From: Loktanella sp. IMCC34160
GTDB lineage: Bacteria; Pseudomonadota; Alphaproteobacteria; Rhodobacterales; Rhodobacteraceae
Assembly: GCF_004145845.1 (NCBI RefSeq)
Contig: NZ_SELP01000002.1
Span: 682,001-746,000, forward strand
Reading direction: 5' to 3'
DNA length: 64,000 nucleotides
The position numbers and the translations under genes were made by a program. Under the pieces are notes generated by a model. It saw only the letters and a program-made list of their open reading frames with translations, did not search any database and was not told the origin of the DNA. Within the stretch, counting starts at the first letter, position 1. Each line of letters begins with the position of its first letter. Of this stretch, positions 7,831 to 16,065 are shown in pieces.

Positions 7831-8562
7831 CTAGTCCAGCCCGGCAAGCGCCCGCAGCGCCCGCGCCCGCACAGGCGGAATACGCGCGATTTCAACAGCG
7901 GTGAAAACATGGATCGTCTGCATATCGGGGTCGATCACCGCATGGTCCGACACCCAGCCCCCCATCTGAAAATAACTGCGCAAGAGCGGCGGAAACGCGC
8001 CGTCGCCCTCCGCCGCCTCATCGCAAGGCAGGTCGACAATATGGGACGACCGCCGCCCCACCGGCCATGCCGCCGGACCCGCATGATCCCGCCCCAACCG
8101 CGCCAGCGCCGCCCGGTGCCGTGCCGGGTCCGTGCCGGGAAAGCTAGAGCACCCGAACAACAACCCGACATTTGCAGCCTCGACAATGCGGGCCAGCGCG
8201 GCCCAGCCGACGCGCAACACATCGCTGTCGGGGCCAAGAGTTGGGGCGAGGCAAAAGCGCCCCAGCTCCAGCACCGCATCGGGGAAGGCATCAAGCGCGC
8301 AAAGGTCGTAGAATTGCCCGGCATAACCGCCCGAGGCCTCGCCGTGGGACAGGCGCAGCCGGAATGTGCCCGCCAACTCCCCGTCGCGTTCGATCATGAT
8401 TTGGGGCCAGTCTGCATCGAACCCGTCGACGTCCCTGCCGGCCCTTCCGTGAAAGGCGAGATGCCGCAGCGCGAAACAGGCTTCGCGCTCTGCCTCGGTT
8501 CCGGCCAGCCGCACCCGGATCCGGCCACGCGCAAAGGGCAAAGCGGCGGCGATGGTGTCCAT
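7831..8562 (-). CDS. olsB: L-ornithine N-alpha-acyltransferase-like protein (OlsB family)
   Basis: A 243-residue GNAT-fold acyltransferase. The pattern ELGRFCLAPT, where the ELxR segment precedes the catalytic region, and FRLRLSHGE upstream, resemble OlsB and hemolysin-type acyl-ACP-dependent acyltransferases. OlsB transfers a 3-hydroxyacyl chain from ACP to ornithine as the first step of ornithine-lipid synthesis. The partner acyltransferase OlsA is not in this window. The chosen ATG (MDTIAAALPF) has AAGGGA 8 bases upstream; a TTG at 8595 and an ATG at 8571 are alternatives. The gene follows bamE by a short gap on the same strand, so co-transcription is likely. Confidence 0.78.
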   Translation of the reverse strand: MDTIAAALPFARGRIRVRLAGTEAEREACFALRHLAFHGRAGRDVDGFDADWPQIMIERDGELAGTFRLRLSHGEASGGYAGQFYDLCALDAFPDAVLELGRFCLAPTLGPDSDVLRVGWAALARIVEAANVGLLFGCSSFPGTDPARHRAALARLGRDHAGPAAWPVGRRSSHIVDLPCDEAAEGDGAFPPLLRSYFQMGGWVSDHAVIDPDMQTIHVFTAVEIARIPPVRARALRALAGLD

Positions 8563-8598
8563 GCCGTTCATTCCCTTGGGCGCGAGCCGCGACAAGAC

Positions 8599-9060
8599 TT
8601 AGTTCGGGGCGAGGAACTGACCCGCATCGAACCGCCCGATCGAGCCGAGAAGCTGCCGGATCAGCGTGTTGTCTTCGACGTTACTATCAGTCACGCGCCG
8701 AGACAGGACAACAACCCGCCCATCTTCCAGCCCGTAGCGCGCAATGTCCCGGACGATGCCATCCTGATCGAAATAGATCGCCAGAACCTCGCGGCTGGTT
8801 TCCTTGGGCGCGAAGGGACCAAAGGTCTGATAGCTGGAGGCGACATAGTAATAGCCGCTGTCGTTGAGCAGCCCAGAGGCCCCCGGCGGCCCGATCAGCT
8901 CTGCCACCGTGTCGCGGCTGTCGGCACCCACGATGATCTGGGCAAGCTCGTCTTCACGCGGGACATAACCATGGTTGCGCACAATCGGCGCACAGGCCGA
9001 CAGGGCGATCCCCATGGCCGCGGCGATGATCACGCCGCGCAGTCCGGTCGGTTTTGGCAT
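8599..9060 (-). CDS. bamE: Outer membrane assembly lipoprotein, BamE/SmpA family
   Basis: A 153-residue protein with a signal sequence and a lipobox LSAC around residues 20-23, so the mature protein is anchored by a lipidated Cys. The following sequence (HGYVPREDELAQIIVGADSRDTVAELIGPP) is the SmpA/OmlA pattern: strand, then helix containing the D-x-V motif and a G-P-P turn, then YYYVASSYQTFGPF and a C-terminal strand with VREV-like Asp-Gly (YFDQDGIVRD). It would be a periplasmic-face subunit of the BAM complex. It is divergent from the yceD-like gene with 84 bases between them. Confidence 0.87.
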   Translation of the reverse strand: MPKPTGLRGVIIAAAMGIALSACAPIVRNHGYVPREDELAQIIVGADSRDTVAELIGPPGASGLLNDSGYYYVASSYQTFGPFAPKETSREVLAIYFDQDGIVRDIARYGLEDGRVVVLSRRVTDSNVEDNTLIRQLLGSIGRFDAGQFLAPN

Positions 9061-9144
9061 GTGGTGCCCCCTTGCCTTGCCCTGTTCTGCCTTCTATCGA
9101 CGCTTACATCATGCGTGGCCCCCTGTTCAAGAATGGAAACCCCG

Positions 9145-9681
9145 ATGGCTGACCCGACCCCCGCCCTGCCGACCCATCCGGTGCGCCTGGCCGATCTGGA
9201 TGGCCGCCGAGACCGGACGTTCGACCTGATGCCGACGCCTGCGGAACGGGCGGCGGTGGCCGCGGCACTGGACATTCCCAAGGTCCGCAAGCTGCGCCTG
9301 ACCGGTCGGCTGCTGCCGGTCGGGCGCAAGGACTGGCGGCTTGAGGCCGAACTGGGCGCGACCGTGGTGCAGGACTGTGTCGTCACGCTGGAGCCGGTCA
9401 CCACCCGCATCGACGAAGCGGTGACCCGCAGCTACCTGTCCGAAGTGCCCGATCTGGGAACCGGAGAGGTCGAGATGCCCGAGGATGACGAGGCAGATCC
9501 GCTGCCCGCCGTGCTTGACCTTGCCGAGGTGATGATCGAGGCGCTTGCGCTGGCCCTGCCGCCCTTCCCCCGCGCCGAAGGGGCATCGCTGGAAGACCCC
9601 GATGACGATGACGACGACACGGCAGACGTCCGTCGCCCATTTTCGGGATTGAAAGACCTGCTCGACCCAAAGGACGAATAG
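9145..9681 (+). CDS. YceD family (DUF177) protein
   Basis: A 178-residue acidic protein immediately upstream of rpmF, the standard place for YceD/DUF177. It has the family's central segment WRLEAELGATVVQDCVVTLEPV, in which a single Cys is visible (residues about 69-90), followed by a strongly acidic stretch including a run of Asp near residue 155. YceD-type proteins are linked to 23S rRNA accumulation. The ATG at 9145 follows a GGAAA site at a sensible distance; an ATG four codons earlier is the alternative. A large open frame extending further upstream through bamE and olsB antisense is not coding. Confidence 0.83.
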   Translation: MADPTPALPTHPVRLADLDGRRDRTFDLMPTPAERAAVAAALDIPKVRKLRLTGRLLPVGRKDWRLEAELGATVVQDCVVTLEPVTTRIDEAVTRSYLSEVPDLGTGEVEMPEDDEADPLPAVLDLAEVMIEALALALPPFPRAEGASLEDPDDDDDDTADVRRPFSGLKDLLDPKDE

Positions 9682-9686
9682 GGGGC

Positions 9687-9874
9687 GGTGGGTCAAGACC
9701 CACCTTACCTTTCAGGGGCTCTGCCCCTCTGGCCCTTTCGGGCCATTCACCCGGGGATATTTATCGACCCAAAGAAGGGGACTGGACTCAGCGTCCTTTC
9801 TTCTTTGGGTTAGAAATATCCTCTGGGGGTCCGGGGGGCGAAGCGCCCCCGGGTAAGGTGGGTCTTGACCCACC
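9687..9874. repeat. Palindromic intergenic element, copy A (MITE-like)
   Basis: The element is bounded by 23-base perfect inverted repeats at 9687-9709 and 9852-9874. Each terminus is itself a palindrome: GGTGGGTCAAGACCCACC at the left and GGTGGGTCTTGACCCACC at the right. Nested inside are GGGGCTCTGCCCC, a GGATATTT...AAATATCC pair, and CCCAAAGAAGG facing CTTCTTTGGG. The whole unit could fold as one long hairpin or cruciform. It has no open frame of its own. A second full copy lies at 21420-21620. It occupies most of the 375-base gap between yceD and rpmF; the remaining bases 9875-10056 hold the rpmF leader. Confidence 0.8.
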
Positions 9875-10056
9875 ATTCGCCCTACTCTGTTTTCAGGTTG
9901 CGTTCTGGCGGAATCGCAGTATTTTCGCGGCCTCTTTCGGATCGGCACTCGACAGTCACAGCCCAATCGCTTAAACGGCGGCGAGTCAGATCAGGAACAC
10001 GAAATCCGGGCCCCTGCCGCATGGCATGATTGCCCCCCAATACATAAGGTTGAGAC

Positions 10057-10263
10057 ATGGCCGTCCAACAGAATAAGGTTTCGAAGTCGCGCCGCAACAT
10101 GCGCCGGGCCCACGATGCACTCGTGGCCGCGAACCCGAACGAATGCCCCTCCTGCGGTGAGCTGAAGCGTCCGCATCACGTCTGCCCCTCCTGTGGTCAC
10201 TACGCCGACCGCGAAGTGGTTGCGACTGCCGACGAAATCGATCTGGACGACGACGCGGCGTAA
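10057..10263 (+). CDS. rpmF: 50S ribosomal protein L32
   Basis: A 68-residue basic protein starting [20 protein letters not shown], the invariant L32 N-terminus (about residues 1-20). It retains a zinc-ribbon: CPSCGEL near residue 30 and CPSCGHY near residue 46, so this is the C+ form of L32 that binds zinc. Its upstream neighbour is the yceD-like gene and downstream is plsX, the conserved order in many proteobacteria; rpmF and plsX are usually co-transcribed to couple ribosome and lipid synthesis. Confidence 0.97.
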   Translation: MAVQQNKVSKSRRNMRRAHDALVAANPNECPSCGELKRPHHVCPSCGHYADREVVATADEIDLDDDAA

Positions 10264-10287
10264 GCCGCCGTCTGTCTGGCACCGGTC

Positions 10288-11430
10288 ATGGTTGATTCAC
10301 CGCAGGCGTCAAACCCCGCAGCGACCTCCAAAAGACCAGTCGTGCTATCGGTCGACGCCATGGGCGGAGACAAAGGGCCTGCAACGGTTGTTGCGGGCCT
10401 TGCGCGTTTTCTGTCGGAAAACCCCGAGGCCCGCGCCCTGCTGCATGGTCCGCGCGACCAGCTGGACCCGATGGTGGCCAAGCGCCGCATCGGCGACCGG
10501 GTCGAGGTTTGCGACGCGCCCGACGTGGTGAAGATGACCGACAAGCCCAGCCACGCGCTGCGGCACGGCAAGACCACGTCGATGTGGTCGGCCATTGACG
10601 CCGTGCGCGATGGGTCGGCGGATGTCTGCATTTCCTGCGGCAACACGGGCGCGCTGATGGCGATGTCCATGCTGCGCCTGCGCAAGGCGGACGGGGTCAA
10701 CCGGCCGGCCATTGCCGCGCTTTGGCCCTCGCGCAACCCGTCCGGGTTCAACATGATGCTGGACGCGGGCGCCGATATCCGCGCCGATCAGGACGATCTT
10801 CTGACCTATGCGCTGATGGGCGCCTCTTATGCCCGCAACGGCATGGGGCTGGCCCGCCCGCGAATCGGCCTGTTGAATGTCGGGGTCGAGGAACATAAGG
10901 GCCGCGCCGAACTGAAGGTCGCGCATGACCTGATTTCACGGGCCGCCGCGCGAGGTGACTATGAATACGTGGGATTCGTCGAAGGCGGCGATTTTCCCTC
11001 GGACCGGGTCGATGTGATCGTCACCGACGGGTTTACCGGCAACGTCGCCCTGAAAACCGGCGAAGGCACCGCCAACCTGATTTCGGAACTGTTGAAGGAA
11101 GCCTTCAACAAAACCCCCCTGTCCAAGATCGCGGCCCTTTTGGCGATGACCTCCCTGCAGCGCTTGCGCAAACGGATCGACCCGCGCCGGGTCAATGGCG
11201 GGGTCTTCCTTGGGCTGAACAAGACCGTTGTGAAAAGCCACGGATCGGCCGATGCGACCGGCGTTGCCGCCGCGCTGGCGCTTGGTCATCGGCTGGCGCT
11301 GTCGGGTTTCTCGGACAAGCTGGCCGCGCGGGTTGCATCCGCCGCCGCCCTTGCGCAAGATGCCACGAATGACAGTGCGGCAGAGGGGGACACGGACTCT
11401 GTCGGCAGCGGGGACAGGCAGACAAAATGA
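10288..11430 (+). CDS. plsX: Phosphate acyltransferase PlsX
   Basis: A 380-residue protein with the PlsX opening VVLSVDAMGGDKGP (residues about 18-31) and further family blocks such as CISCGNTGALMAM and GIVEEHKGR-like NVGVEEHKGRAELK. It converts acyl-ACP plus phosphate into acyl phosphate for phospholipid synthesis at the cytoplasmic membrane face. The last residues (AAEGDTDSVGSGDRQTK) are a short acidic, non-conserved tail. Its stop overlaps the fabH start by 4 bases (ATGA). Confidence 0.96.
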   Translation: MVDSPQASNPAATSKRPVVLSVDAMGGDKGPATVVAGLARFLSENPEARALLHGPRDQLDPMVAKRRIGDRVEVCDAPDVVKMTDKPSHALRHGKTTSMWSAIDAVRDGSADVCISCGNTGALMAMSMLRLRKADGVNRPAIAALWPSRNPSGFNMMLDAGADIRADQDDLLTYALMGASYARNGMGLARPRIGLLNVGVEEHKGRAELKVAHDLISRAAARGDYEYVGFVEGGDFPSDRVDVIVTDGFTGNVALKTGEGTANLISELLKEAFNKTPLSKIAALLAMTSLQRLRKRIDPRRVNGGVFLGLNKTVVKSHGSADATGVAAALALGHRLALSGFSDKLAARVASAAALAQDATNDSAAEGDTDSVGSGDRQTK

Positions 11431-12398
11431 CGATACGCGCGGTGGTCAAAGGCGTCGGGCACTACCTACCCGAACGCGTGGTTCCCAACAGCTATTTCGA
11501 AGAGATCGTCGATACGAGCAATGACTGGATCGTCAGCCGGTCCGGCATCGAACGGCGCCATTTCGCGGCCGAGGGCCAGACGACATCCGATCTTGCCACC
11601 CGGGCGGCGCAGGCGGCGCTGGACAGTGCCGGGCTGACCGGCGCGGATGTGGATGCGATCATCCTTGCCACTTCCACCGCCGATCTCACCTTTCCCTCGG
11701 CCGCGACCATGGTGCAGGCAAACCTAGGGAATACAAAGGGTTATGCCTTTGATGTTCAGGCAGTTTGCGCCGGGTTTGTCTTTGCGCTGGCCAATGCCAA
11801 CGCGCTGATCGTCTCGGGACAGGCAAAGCGGGTTCTGGTCATCGGGGCCGAAACCTTCAGCCGCATCCTCGATTTCACCGACCGGTCCACCTGTGTCCTC
11901 TTCGGCGATGGCGCGGGCGCGGTCCTGTTGGAGGCGCAGGAGGGCACGGGCGACAATACCGACCGGGGCATCCTGTCCACCGACCTGAATTCCGACGGCA
12001 CCTATCGCGACATCCTCTATGTCGACGGCGGGGTATCGACCCAGTCCACCGGCGTCCTGAAGATGGCCGGGAAAGAAGTGTTCCGCCACGCGGTCGAAAA
12101 GCTGGCTCAGACCGCGCACCATGCGCTTGAAAAGGTCGCGCTGAAGGATGACGCCGTTGATTGGGTCGTCCCTCATCAGGCGAATATCCGCATCATCCAG
12201 TCCACCGCGAAGAAGCTGGGTGTCGGCATGGACCGGGTCGTGGTGACCGTTCAGGACCATGGCAATACCTCGGCCGCGTCGATCCCGCTGGCGCTGTCGG
12301 TCGGCGTCGAACGCGGCCAGATCAAACAGGGCGATCTGATCGTGACCGAGGCGATCGGCGGCGGTCTGGCCTGGGGCTCTGTGGTTCTGCGCTGGTAG
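11427..12398 (+). CDS. fabH: Beta-ketoacyl-ACP synthase III
   Basis: A 323-residue KAS III. The active-site Cys is Cys114 in DVQAVCAGFVFAL; the His is in VVPHQANIRII and the Asn in DHGNTSAASIP, so the full Cys-His-Asn set is present. FabH condenses acetyl-CoA with malonyl-ACP to start fatty acid synthesis. The N-terminal AVVKGVGHYLPERVV is typical. It overlaps the plsX stop by 4 bases and is likely translated from the rpmF-plsX mRNA. Confidence 0.96.
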   Translation: MTIRAVVKGVGHYLPERVVPNSYFEEIVDTSNDWIVSRSGIERRHFAAEGQTTSDLATRAAQAALDSAGLTGADVDAIILATSTADLTFPSAATMVQANLGNTKGYAFDVQAVCAGFVFALANANALIVSGQAKRVLVIGAETFSRILDFTDRSTCVLFGDGAGAVLLEAQEGTGDNTDRGILSTDLNSDGTYRDILYVDGGVSTQSTGVLKMAGKEVFRHAVEKLAQTAHHALEKVALKDDAVDWVVPHQANIRIIQSTAKKLGVGMDRVVVTVQDHGNTSAASIPLALSVGVERGQIKQGDLIVTEAIGGGLAWGSVVLRW

Positions 12399-12427
12399 CG
12401 GAAACAGGTCTTTTCCCATTGGCTTGA

Positions 12428-12480
12428 ACTTGCCTGTGCAAGTCCCTGTTATTGACTCTGAAATTGCGTCTCGCCTAAGG
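12428..12480 (+). promoter_or_regulatory. Candidate ihfA promoter with an inverted repeat upstream
   Basis: ACTTGC at 12428-12433 and GCAAGT at 12438-12443 form a perfect inverted repeat with 4 bases between. Nine bases downstream is TTGACT (12452-12457), a good -35 candidate, with CTAAGG 17 bases later (12475-12480) as a weak -10. The repeat could be an operator or an autoregulatory site. This is a reading of the bases only. Confidence 0.35.
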
Positions 12481-12509
12481 TCTTTCAAAACCAATCAGGG
12501 GGGACACCG

Positions 12510-12812
12510 ATGGCCGAAAAGACGCTGACCCGGATGGATCTGGCCGAAGCCGTCCATGCCGAGGTGGGGCTGTCCCGAAACGACAGCGCCGATCTGGTCG
12601 AAAGCGTGCTGCAACATGTGTCTGATGCACTCGTCCGCGGCGAGTCGGTCAAGATCAGTTCCTTTGGAACGTTCTCGATCAGGGACAAGGCCGCCCGCAT
12701 GGGCCGCAATCCCAAGACCGGCGAAGAGGTTCCGATCAGTCCGCGCCGCGTTCTGACATTCCGGCCCAGCCACCTGATGAAAGACAAGGTCGCAGCTGGC
12801 AACAAGTCCTGA
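12510..12812 (+). CDS. ihfA: Integration host factor subunit alpha
   Basis: A 100-residue HU/IHF-fold protein. It starts [20 protein letters not shown] and carries the DNA-minor-groove arm with [12 protein letters not shown] around residues 65-76, whose Pro intercalates to bend DNA. Subunit identity (alpha, not beta or HU) rests on RMDLAEAV, the [22 protein letters not shown] pattern and the neighbour merR gene, which is the standard alphaproteobacterial arrangement. It forms a heterodimer with IhfB and bends DNA at specific sites. A GGGGGG purine stretch lies just before the ATG. Confidence 0.93.
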   Translation: MAEKTLTRMDLAEAVHAEVGLSRNDSADLVESVLQHVSDALVRGESVKISSFGTFSIRDKAARMGRNPKTGEEVPISPRRVLTFRPSHLMKDKVAAGNKS

Positions 12813-12822
12813 GGGGGGCCCG

Positions 12823-13548
12823 ATGGCCAAATCCCGCGACGCATTCCGAACGATCTCCGAAGTTTCGGAGTGGCTTGATACGCCCGCCCATGTGCTGCGG
12901 TTCTGGGAAAGCAAGTTCAGCCAGGTCAAACCCGTCAAACGCGCGGGCGGTCGTCGGTATTACCGGCCCGAGGACATGGAGCTTTTGGCCGGGATCAAGA
13001 CGCTGCTGCATGAACAGGGCATGACCATCAAGGGCGCGCAAAAGCTGTTGCGCGAAAAGGGGGTCAAGCATGTCGCTTCGCTTGGTCCGGGTCTTGATGA
13101 CGAGGCCACCATCGACGCCACCCCGACGCCAGATCCGGTAGCGACCCCGCCCAAGGTCGAGATTTCCGTGGGCCTGATGGCCGCACCCCCAGGGGCCGAC
13201 GACAGCGAAGTGGAAACGCCGGACACCCCGGCCGACCCAGAGGACGACGCAGCCCCGCCGCCCCGCGTCGGCCTTGGCATTGGCCTTGCCGCGCAGATGC
13301 CCGACGACGCGGCAGAGGCACCCGACAACGTGGTTCCTTTCGACGCTACCCCGGCTGCCACCCCTGCCCCTGCGTCGTCTCGCCCGACGGTTCCCGCCGA
13401 TCCGGACGACATGGATTACAACCCGCCAAGCCGCGTGTTTTCCGCACTGCAACGTGCGGACCGCGCGAAACTGGCCCGCAAGGCATCCGCTATTGCGCCG
13501 CTGATCGCCCGGCTTGACGCTGTCCGCGCGTCGATCAGCCGGGACTGA
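12823..13548 (+). CDS. MerR-family transcriptional regulator
   Basis: A 241-residue protein with an N-terminal winged helix-turn-helix (residues about 5-75: [21 protein letters not shown] followed by [12 protein letters not shown]). After this the protein is a long low-complexity stretch of D, A, P and T (about residues 90-215) with no metal-binding cysteines, and it ends in a short basic helix. This matches the IHF-linked MerR-like regulators found beside ihfA in alphaproteobacteria; their ligand is unknown. Ten bases separate it from ihfA, so it belongs to the same transcript. Confidence 0.88.
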   Translation: MAKSRDAFRTISEVSEWLDTPAHVLRFWESKFSQVKPVKRAGGRRYYRPEDMELLAGIKTLLHEQGMTIKGAQKLLREKGVKHVASLGPGLDDEATIDATPTPDPVATPPKVEISVGLMAAPPGADDSEVETPDTPADPEDDAAPPPRVGLGIGLAAQMPDDAAEAPDNVVPFDATPAATPAPASSRPTVPADPDDMDYNPPSRVFSALQRADRAKLARKASAIAPLIARLDAVRASISRD

Positions 13549-13553
13549 TCCGC

Positions 13554-14201
13554 GTGCCAGCCGCCATTGCCTTTGACCTTGACGGGACGCTGATCGACAG
13601 TCTGCCCGACATCCGGGCCGCGGCCAACGCGGTGCTGGACCCGCGCGGCCTGCCGCCGCTGAGCTATGACGAAGTGCGGCAGTTCACCGGCTGGGGCGTC
13701 GACCATTTCATCGGCCGGCTGTGCGACACCCGCGCCGTGCCAAGCGAGAGCCGCGATGCGCTTCATGCCGAATTCATGACCCGCTACCTGACCGCTCATG
13801 ACGAAACCCGCCTCTATCCCGGCGTGGCAGAGGCCCTGACCGCCCTGCGCGCCGCCGGTCATCCACTGGGTCTGTGCACCAACAAACCCAGCGGGCCGAC
13901 CGCCGGAGTTCTGGCGGCGCTGGGGCTGTCCGACACCTTCGATGCAGTGATCTGTGGCGACAGTCTGCGGTCGCGCAAGCCGGACCCGGCCCCGCTTCTG
14001 GCCTGTTTTGCCCGGATGGGGGCCAAGGGCGGCCTGTATGTCGGCGATTCCGAAGTCGACGCCGACACGGCCGAGGCCGCGGATATCCCATTCCTGTTCT
14101 TCACCGAAGGCTACTGCAAACGCCCCCAATCCGAGATCAGGGCCGCGGCACGTTTTGCCGAATTCAGCACCCTGCCCGGACTTGTGGAAGAACTGGGCTA
14201 A
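13554..14201 (+). CDS. gph: HAD-superfamily phosphatase, phosphoglycolate phosphatase-like
   Basis: A 215-residue HAD hydrolase of the Gph/PGP type. Motif I is DLDGTLIDS (residues about 8-16) with the nucleophile Asp8 and acid/base Asp10, motif II is CTNKPS near 108, and motif III/IV is CGDSLRSRKPDP plus YVGDSEVDADTA, with the conserved Lys and the two metal-binding Asp residues. The cap is a short four-helix type. The chosen start is GTG at 13554, five bases after the MerR stop; no ATG lies nearer. It probably removes 2-phosphoglycolate, but close relatives accept other sugar phosphates. Confidence 0.8.
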   Translation: MPAAIAFDLDGTLIDSLPDIRAAANAVLDPRGLPPLSYDEVRQFTGWGVDHFIGRLCDTRAVPSESRDALHAEFMTRYLTAHDETRLYPGVAEALTALRAAGHPLGLCTNKPSGPTAGVLAALGLSDTFDAVICGDSLRSRKPDPAPLLACFARMGAKGGLYVGDSEVDADTAEAADIPFLFFTEGYCKRPQSEIRAAARFAEFSTLPGLVEELG

Positions 14202-14278
14202 CCCGCGACCGATCCCCCGGAAAAACCGCATTCGGCACTTGCGCCGCCCGGGAAAACCGGTATCTAGGCGGCATTCGT

Positions 14279-14355
14279 CGGGCTATAGCGCAGCCTGGTA
14301 GCGCGTCCGTCTGGGGGACGGAAGGTCGCAGGTTCGAGTCCTGCTAGCCCGACCA
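14279..14355 (+). tRNA. tRNA-Pro (anticodon GGG)
   Basis: A 77-nucleotide cloverleaf. The acceptor stem pairs CGGGCTA (14279-14285) with TAGCCCG (14345-14351), followed by discriminator A and an encoded CCA. The D-arm contains AGCGCAGCCTGGTAGCGC, the anticodon arm is TCCGT-CTGGGGG-ACGGA with anticodon GGG, and the T arm contains GGTTCGAGTCC. GGG reads CCC and CCU proline codons. Confidence 0.95.
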
Positions 14356-14447
14356 ATCACACCCCACCTGAATTTCCGCCGCGGGGCTTGCCCGCGACCG
14401 TCGTTTTTGTCACCAAGCGGAAAGCATTTTTCCAAGGGGGCCCAAAG

Positions 14448-15527
14448 ATGCACAAGGCGGGGGTTCTGGCCGATCACCAGATAGAGGGGCTGATTGCCGA
14501 AGGGGCAATCTGGGCCGACCAACCCTTTGCCACGGGACAGGTGCAGCCTGCCTCGCTTGATCTGCGGCTGGGCCGGGTTGCCTATCGCGTCCGGGCGTCC
14601 TTCCTTGCCGGTCCCCTGCGGCGGGTCACCGACCGGCTGGCCGAGTTCACCATGCACGAGATCGACCTGACACAGGGCGCGGTCCTGGAAAAGGGCTGTG
14701 TCTACGTCGTGCCGCTATTGGAATCGCTCGCGCTTCCGGCTGGCATGTCGGGCGCGGCCAGCGCCAAAAGCTCGATCGGGCGGCTGGATATGCTGACCCG
14801 CGTCATCACCGACCGGGGCACCGAGTTTGACCGGGTGCCGGACGGATACGAAGGGCCGCTTTACGTGGAAATCTGCCCCCGGTCGTTTTCGGTCGTGGCG
14901 CAAACGGGCCAGATGCTGAATCAGGTCATCTTCCGCGTCGGCCAGACCATCCTGTCGGACAATGAACTGAAGGCGCTGCACGCCGCCTCGCCCATCGTGT
15001 CGGGGAATGCGGTCATCTCGGACGGGTTGGGCTTTTCGGTCGACCTGCAACCCGAACAGGGCACGCTGGTCGGCTACCGGGCGAAACCCCACACCGGGGT
15101 GATCGACCTGTCCCGGCTGGGCCATTACGTGCCGTCAGACTATTGGGAAGAAGTGCGCACCGACGACGGACACATCATCCTTGATCCCGGCGCCTTCTAT
15201 ATCCTCGTAAGCCGCGAGGCGATCGCCATCCCCCCGGACTGCGCTGCCGAAATGGCCCCCTATCTGGCGATGGTGGGCGAATTCCGGGTGCATTATGCGG
15301 GCTTTTTCGACCCCGGCTTTGGTTGGGACGGGGCCGGCGGGGCCGGATCGCGCGGCGTGCTCGAGGTGCGCTGCCACGAAGCGCCCTTTGTGCTGGAACA
15401 CGGACAGGTGGTTGGGCGGCTGGTCTATGAGCGGATGTCGGAAACGCCGACGGCGCTTTATGGTCGTGAGATCAAGTCGAACTATCAGGGACAGGGGCTG
15501 AAGCTGTCCAAGCACTTCCGCAGCTAG
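14448..15527 (+). CDS. dcd: 2'-deoxycytidine 5'-triphosphate deaminase, long alphaproteobacterial form
   Basis: A 359-residue protein, about twice the usual length of bacterial Dcd. The N-terminal half contains the dUTPase/Dcd core signature QPASLDLRLG (residues about 27-36) and a conserved AASAKSSIGRLD block (about 103-114). The second half repeats a Dcd-like fold, ending with GVLEVRCHEAPFVLEHGQVVG. It deaminates dCTP to dUTP for thymidylate synthesis. The ATG at 14448 follows a GGGGGCCC-rich stretch with AAAG; an upstream in-frame ATG at 14388 overlaps the end of the tRNA region and was rejected. It ends on a CTAG shared with the GNAT gene on the opposite strand. Confidence 0.85.
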   Translation: MHKAGVLADHQIEGLIAEGAIWADQPFATGQVQPASLDLRLGRVAYRVRASFLAGPLRRVTDRLAEFTMHEIDLTQGAVLEKGCVYVVPLLESLALPAGMSGAASAKSSIGRLDMLTRVITDRGTEFDRVPDGYEGPLYVEICPRSFSVVAQTGQMLNQVIFRVGQTILSDNELKALHAASPIVSGNAVISDGLGFSVDLQPEQGTLVGYRAKPHTGVIDLSRLGHYVPSDYWEEVRTDDGHIILDPGAFYILVSREAIAIPPDCAAEMAPYLAMVGEFRVHYAGFFDPGFGWDGAGGAGSRGVLEVRCHEAPFVLEHGQVVGRLVYERMSETPTALYGREIKSNYQGQGLKLSKHFRS

Positions 15528-16036
15528 TCCAGCCGAAGGTCCATGTAGACCCCGTGGGGAACGAGCGCCTCCATCGTGGCGACATCGCTGCCCTCGTAGG
15601 GGGCGCAATCGGTGAACCCCATTCTCTGATACAGGGAAATCGCGGTCGTCAGATTTGCCGTGTTATCAAGGCAGATGCCCTTGGCGCCGCGGCTGCGGGC
15701 CTCGGCAATCACCGCGTCCACCAATCTACGGCCAAGTCCCTGCCCCTGCCCATCCGGCAGAACGAACAGGCGCTTGACCTCGTATCGGTCAGGACCGGCC
15801 TTGCGCAGCATGATCATTCCGCAGGCGCGGCCGGTATCATCAAATGCACCAAAACTGCGGCCAAGGGGCGGGCGGGTCTTCACGCCCAAGCCAAAGCTGA
15901 CCTCGTGCAGATCGACCGGGTCGAACTCCAGCCCGTAGGTCTTGGCCAGATCGCCGCAGATATATGCCGTATATTGCCGATGCAGGCCCTCAATTCGAAG
16001 CCAGTCATGATCGCTGTCCAAGGGAATGATCTGCAT
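15524..16036 (-). CDS. GNAT-family N-acetyltransferase
   Basis: A 170-residue acetyltransferase. Motif A is VKRLFVLPDGQGQGLGRRLVD (about residues 87-107), where Q-G-x-G-x-G/R binds the acetyl-CoA pyrophosphate. The sequence then reads AKGICLDNTANLTTAISLYQRMGF, the usual GNAT beta-bulge and motif B region. The substrate cannot be inferred. It is convergent with dcd, sharing the four bases CTAG so that both stop codons overlap. Upstream, 29 bases away, is scpB on the same strand. Confidence 0.8.
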   Translation of the reverse strand: MQIIPLDSDHDWLRIEGLHRQYTAYICGDLAKTYGLEFDPVDLHEVSFGLGVKTRPPLGRSFGAFDDTGRACGMIMLRKAGPDRYEVKRLFVLPDGQGQGLGRRLVDAVIAEARSRGAKGICLDNTANLTTAISLYQRMGFTDCAPYEGSDVATMEALVPHGVYMDLRLD

Positions 16037-16065
16037 TGGCCTACTCCAAACCCTGTGGGTCCAGG

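Noticed and set aside
7909-9681. Very long plus-strand frame ahead of the YceD-like protein
   Set aside because: Only the last 178 codons match YceD. The rest is antisense to olsB and bamE and lacks any domain.
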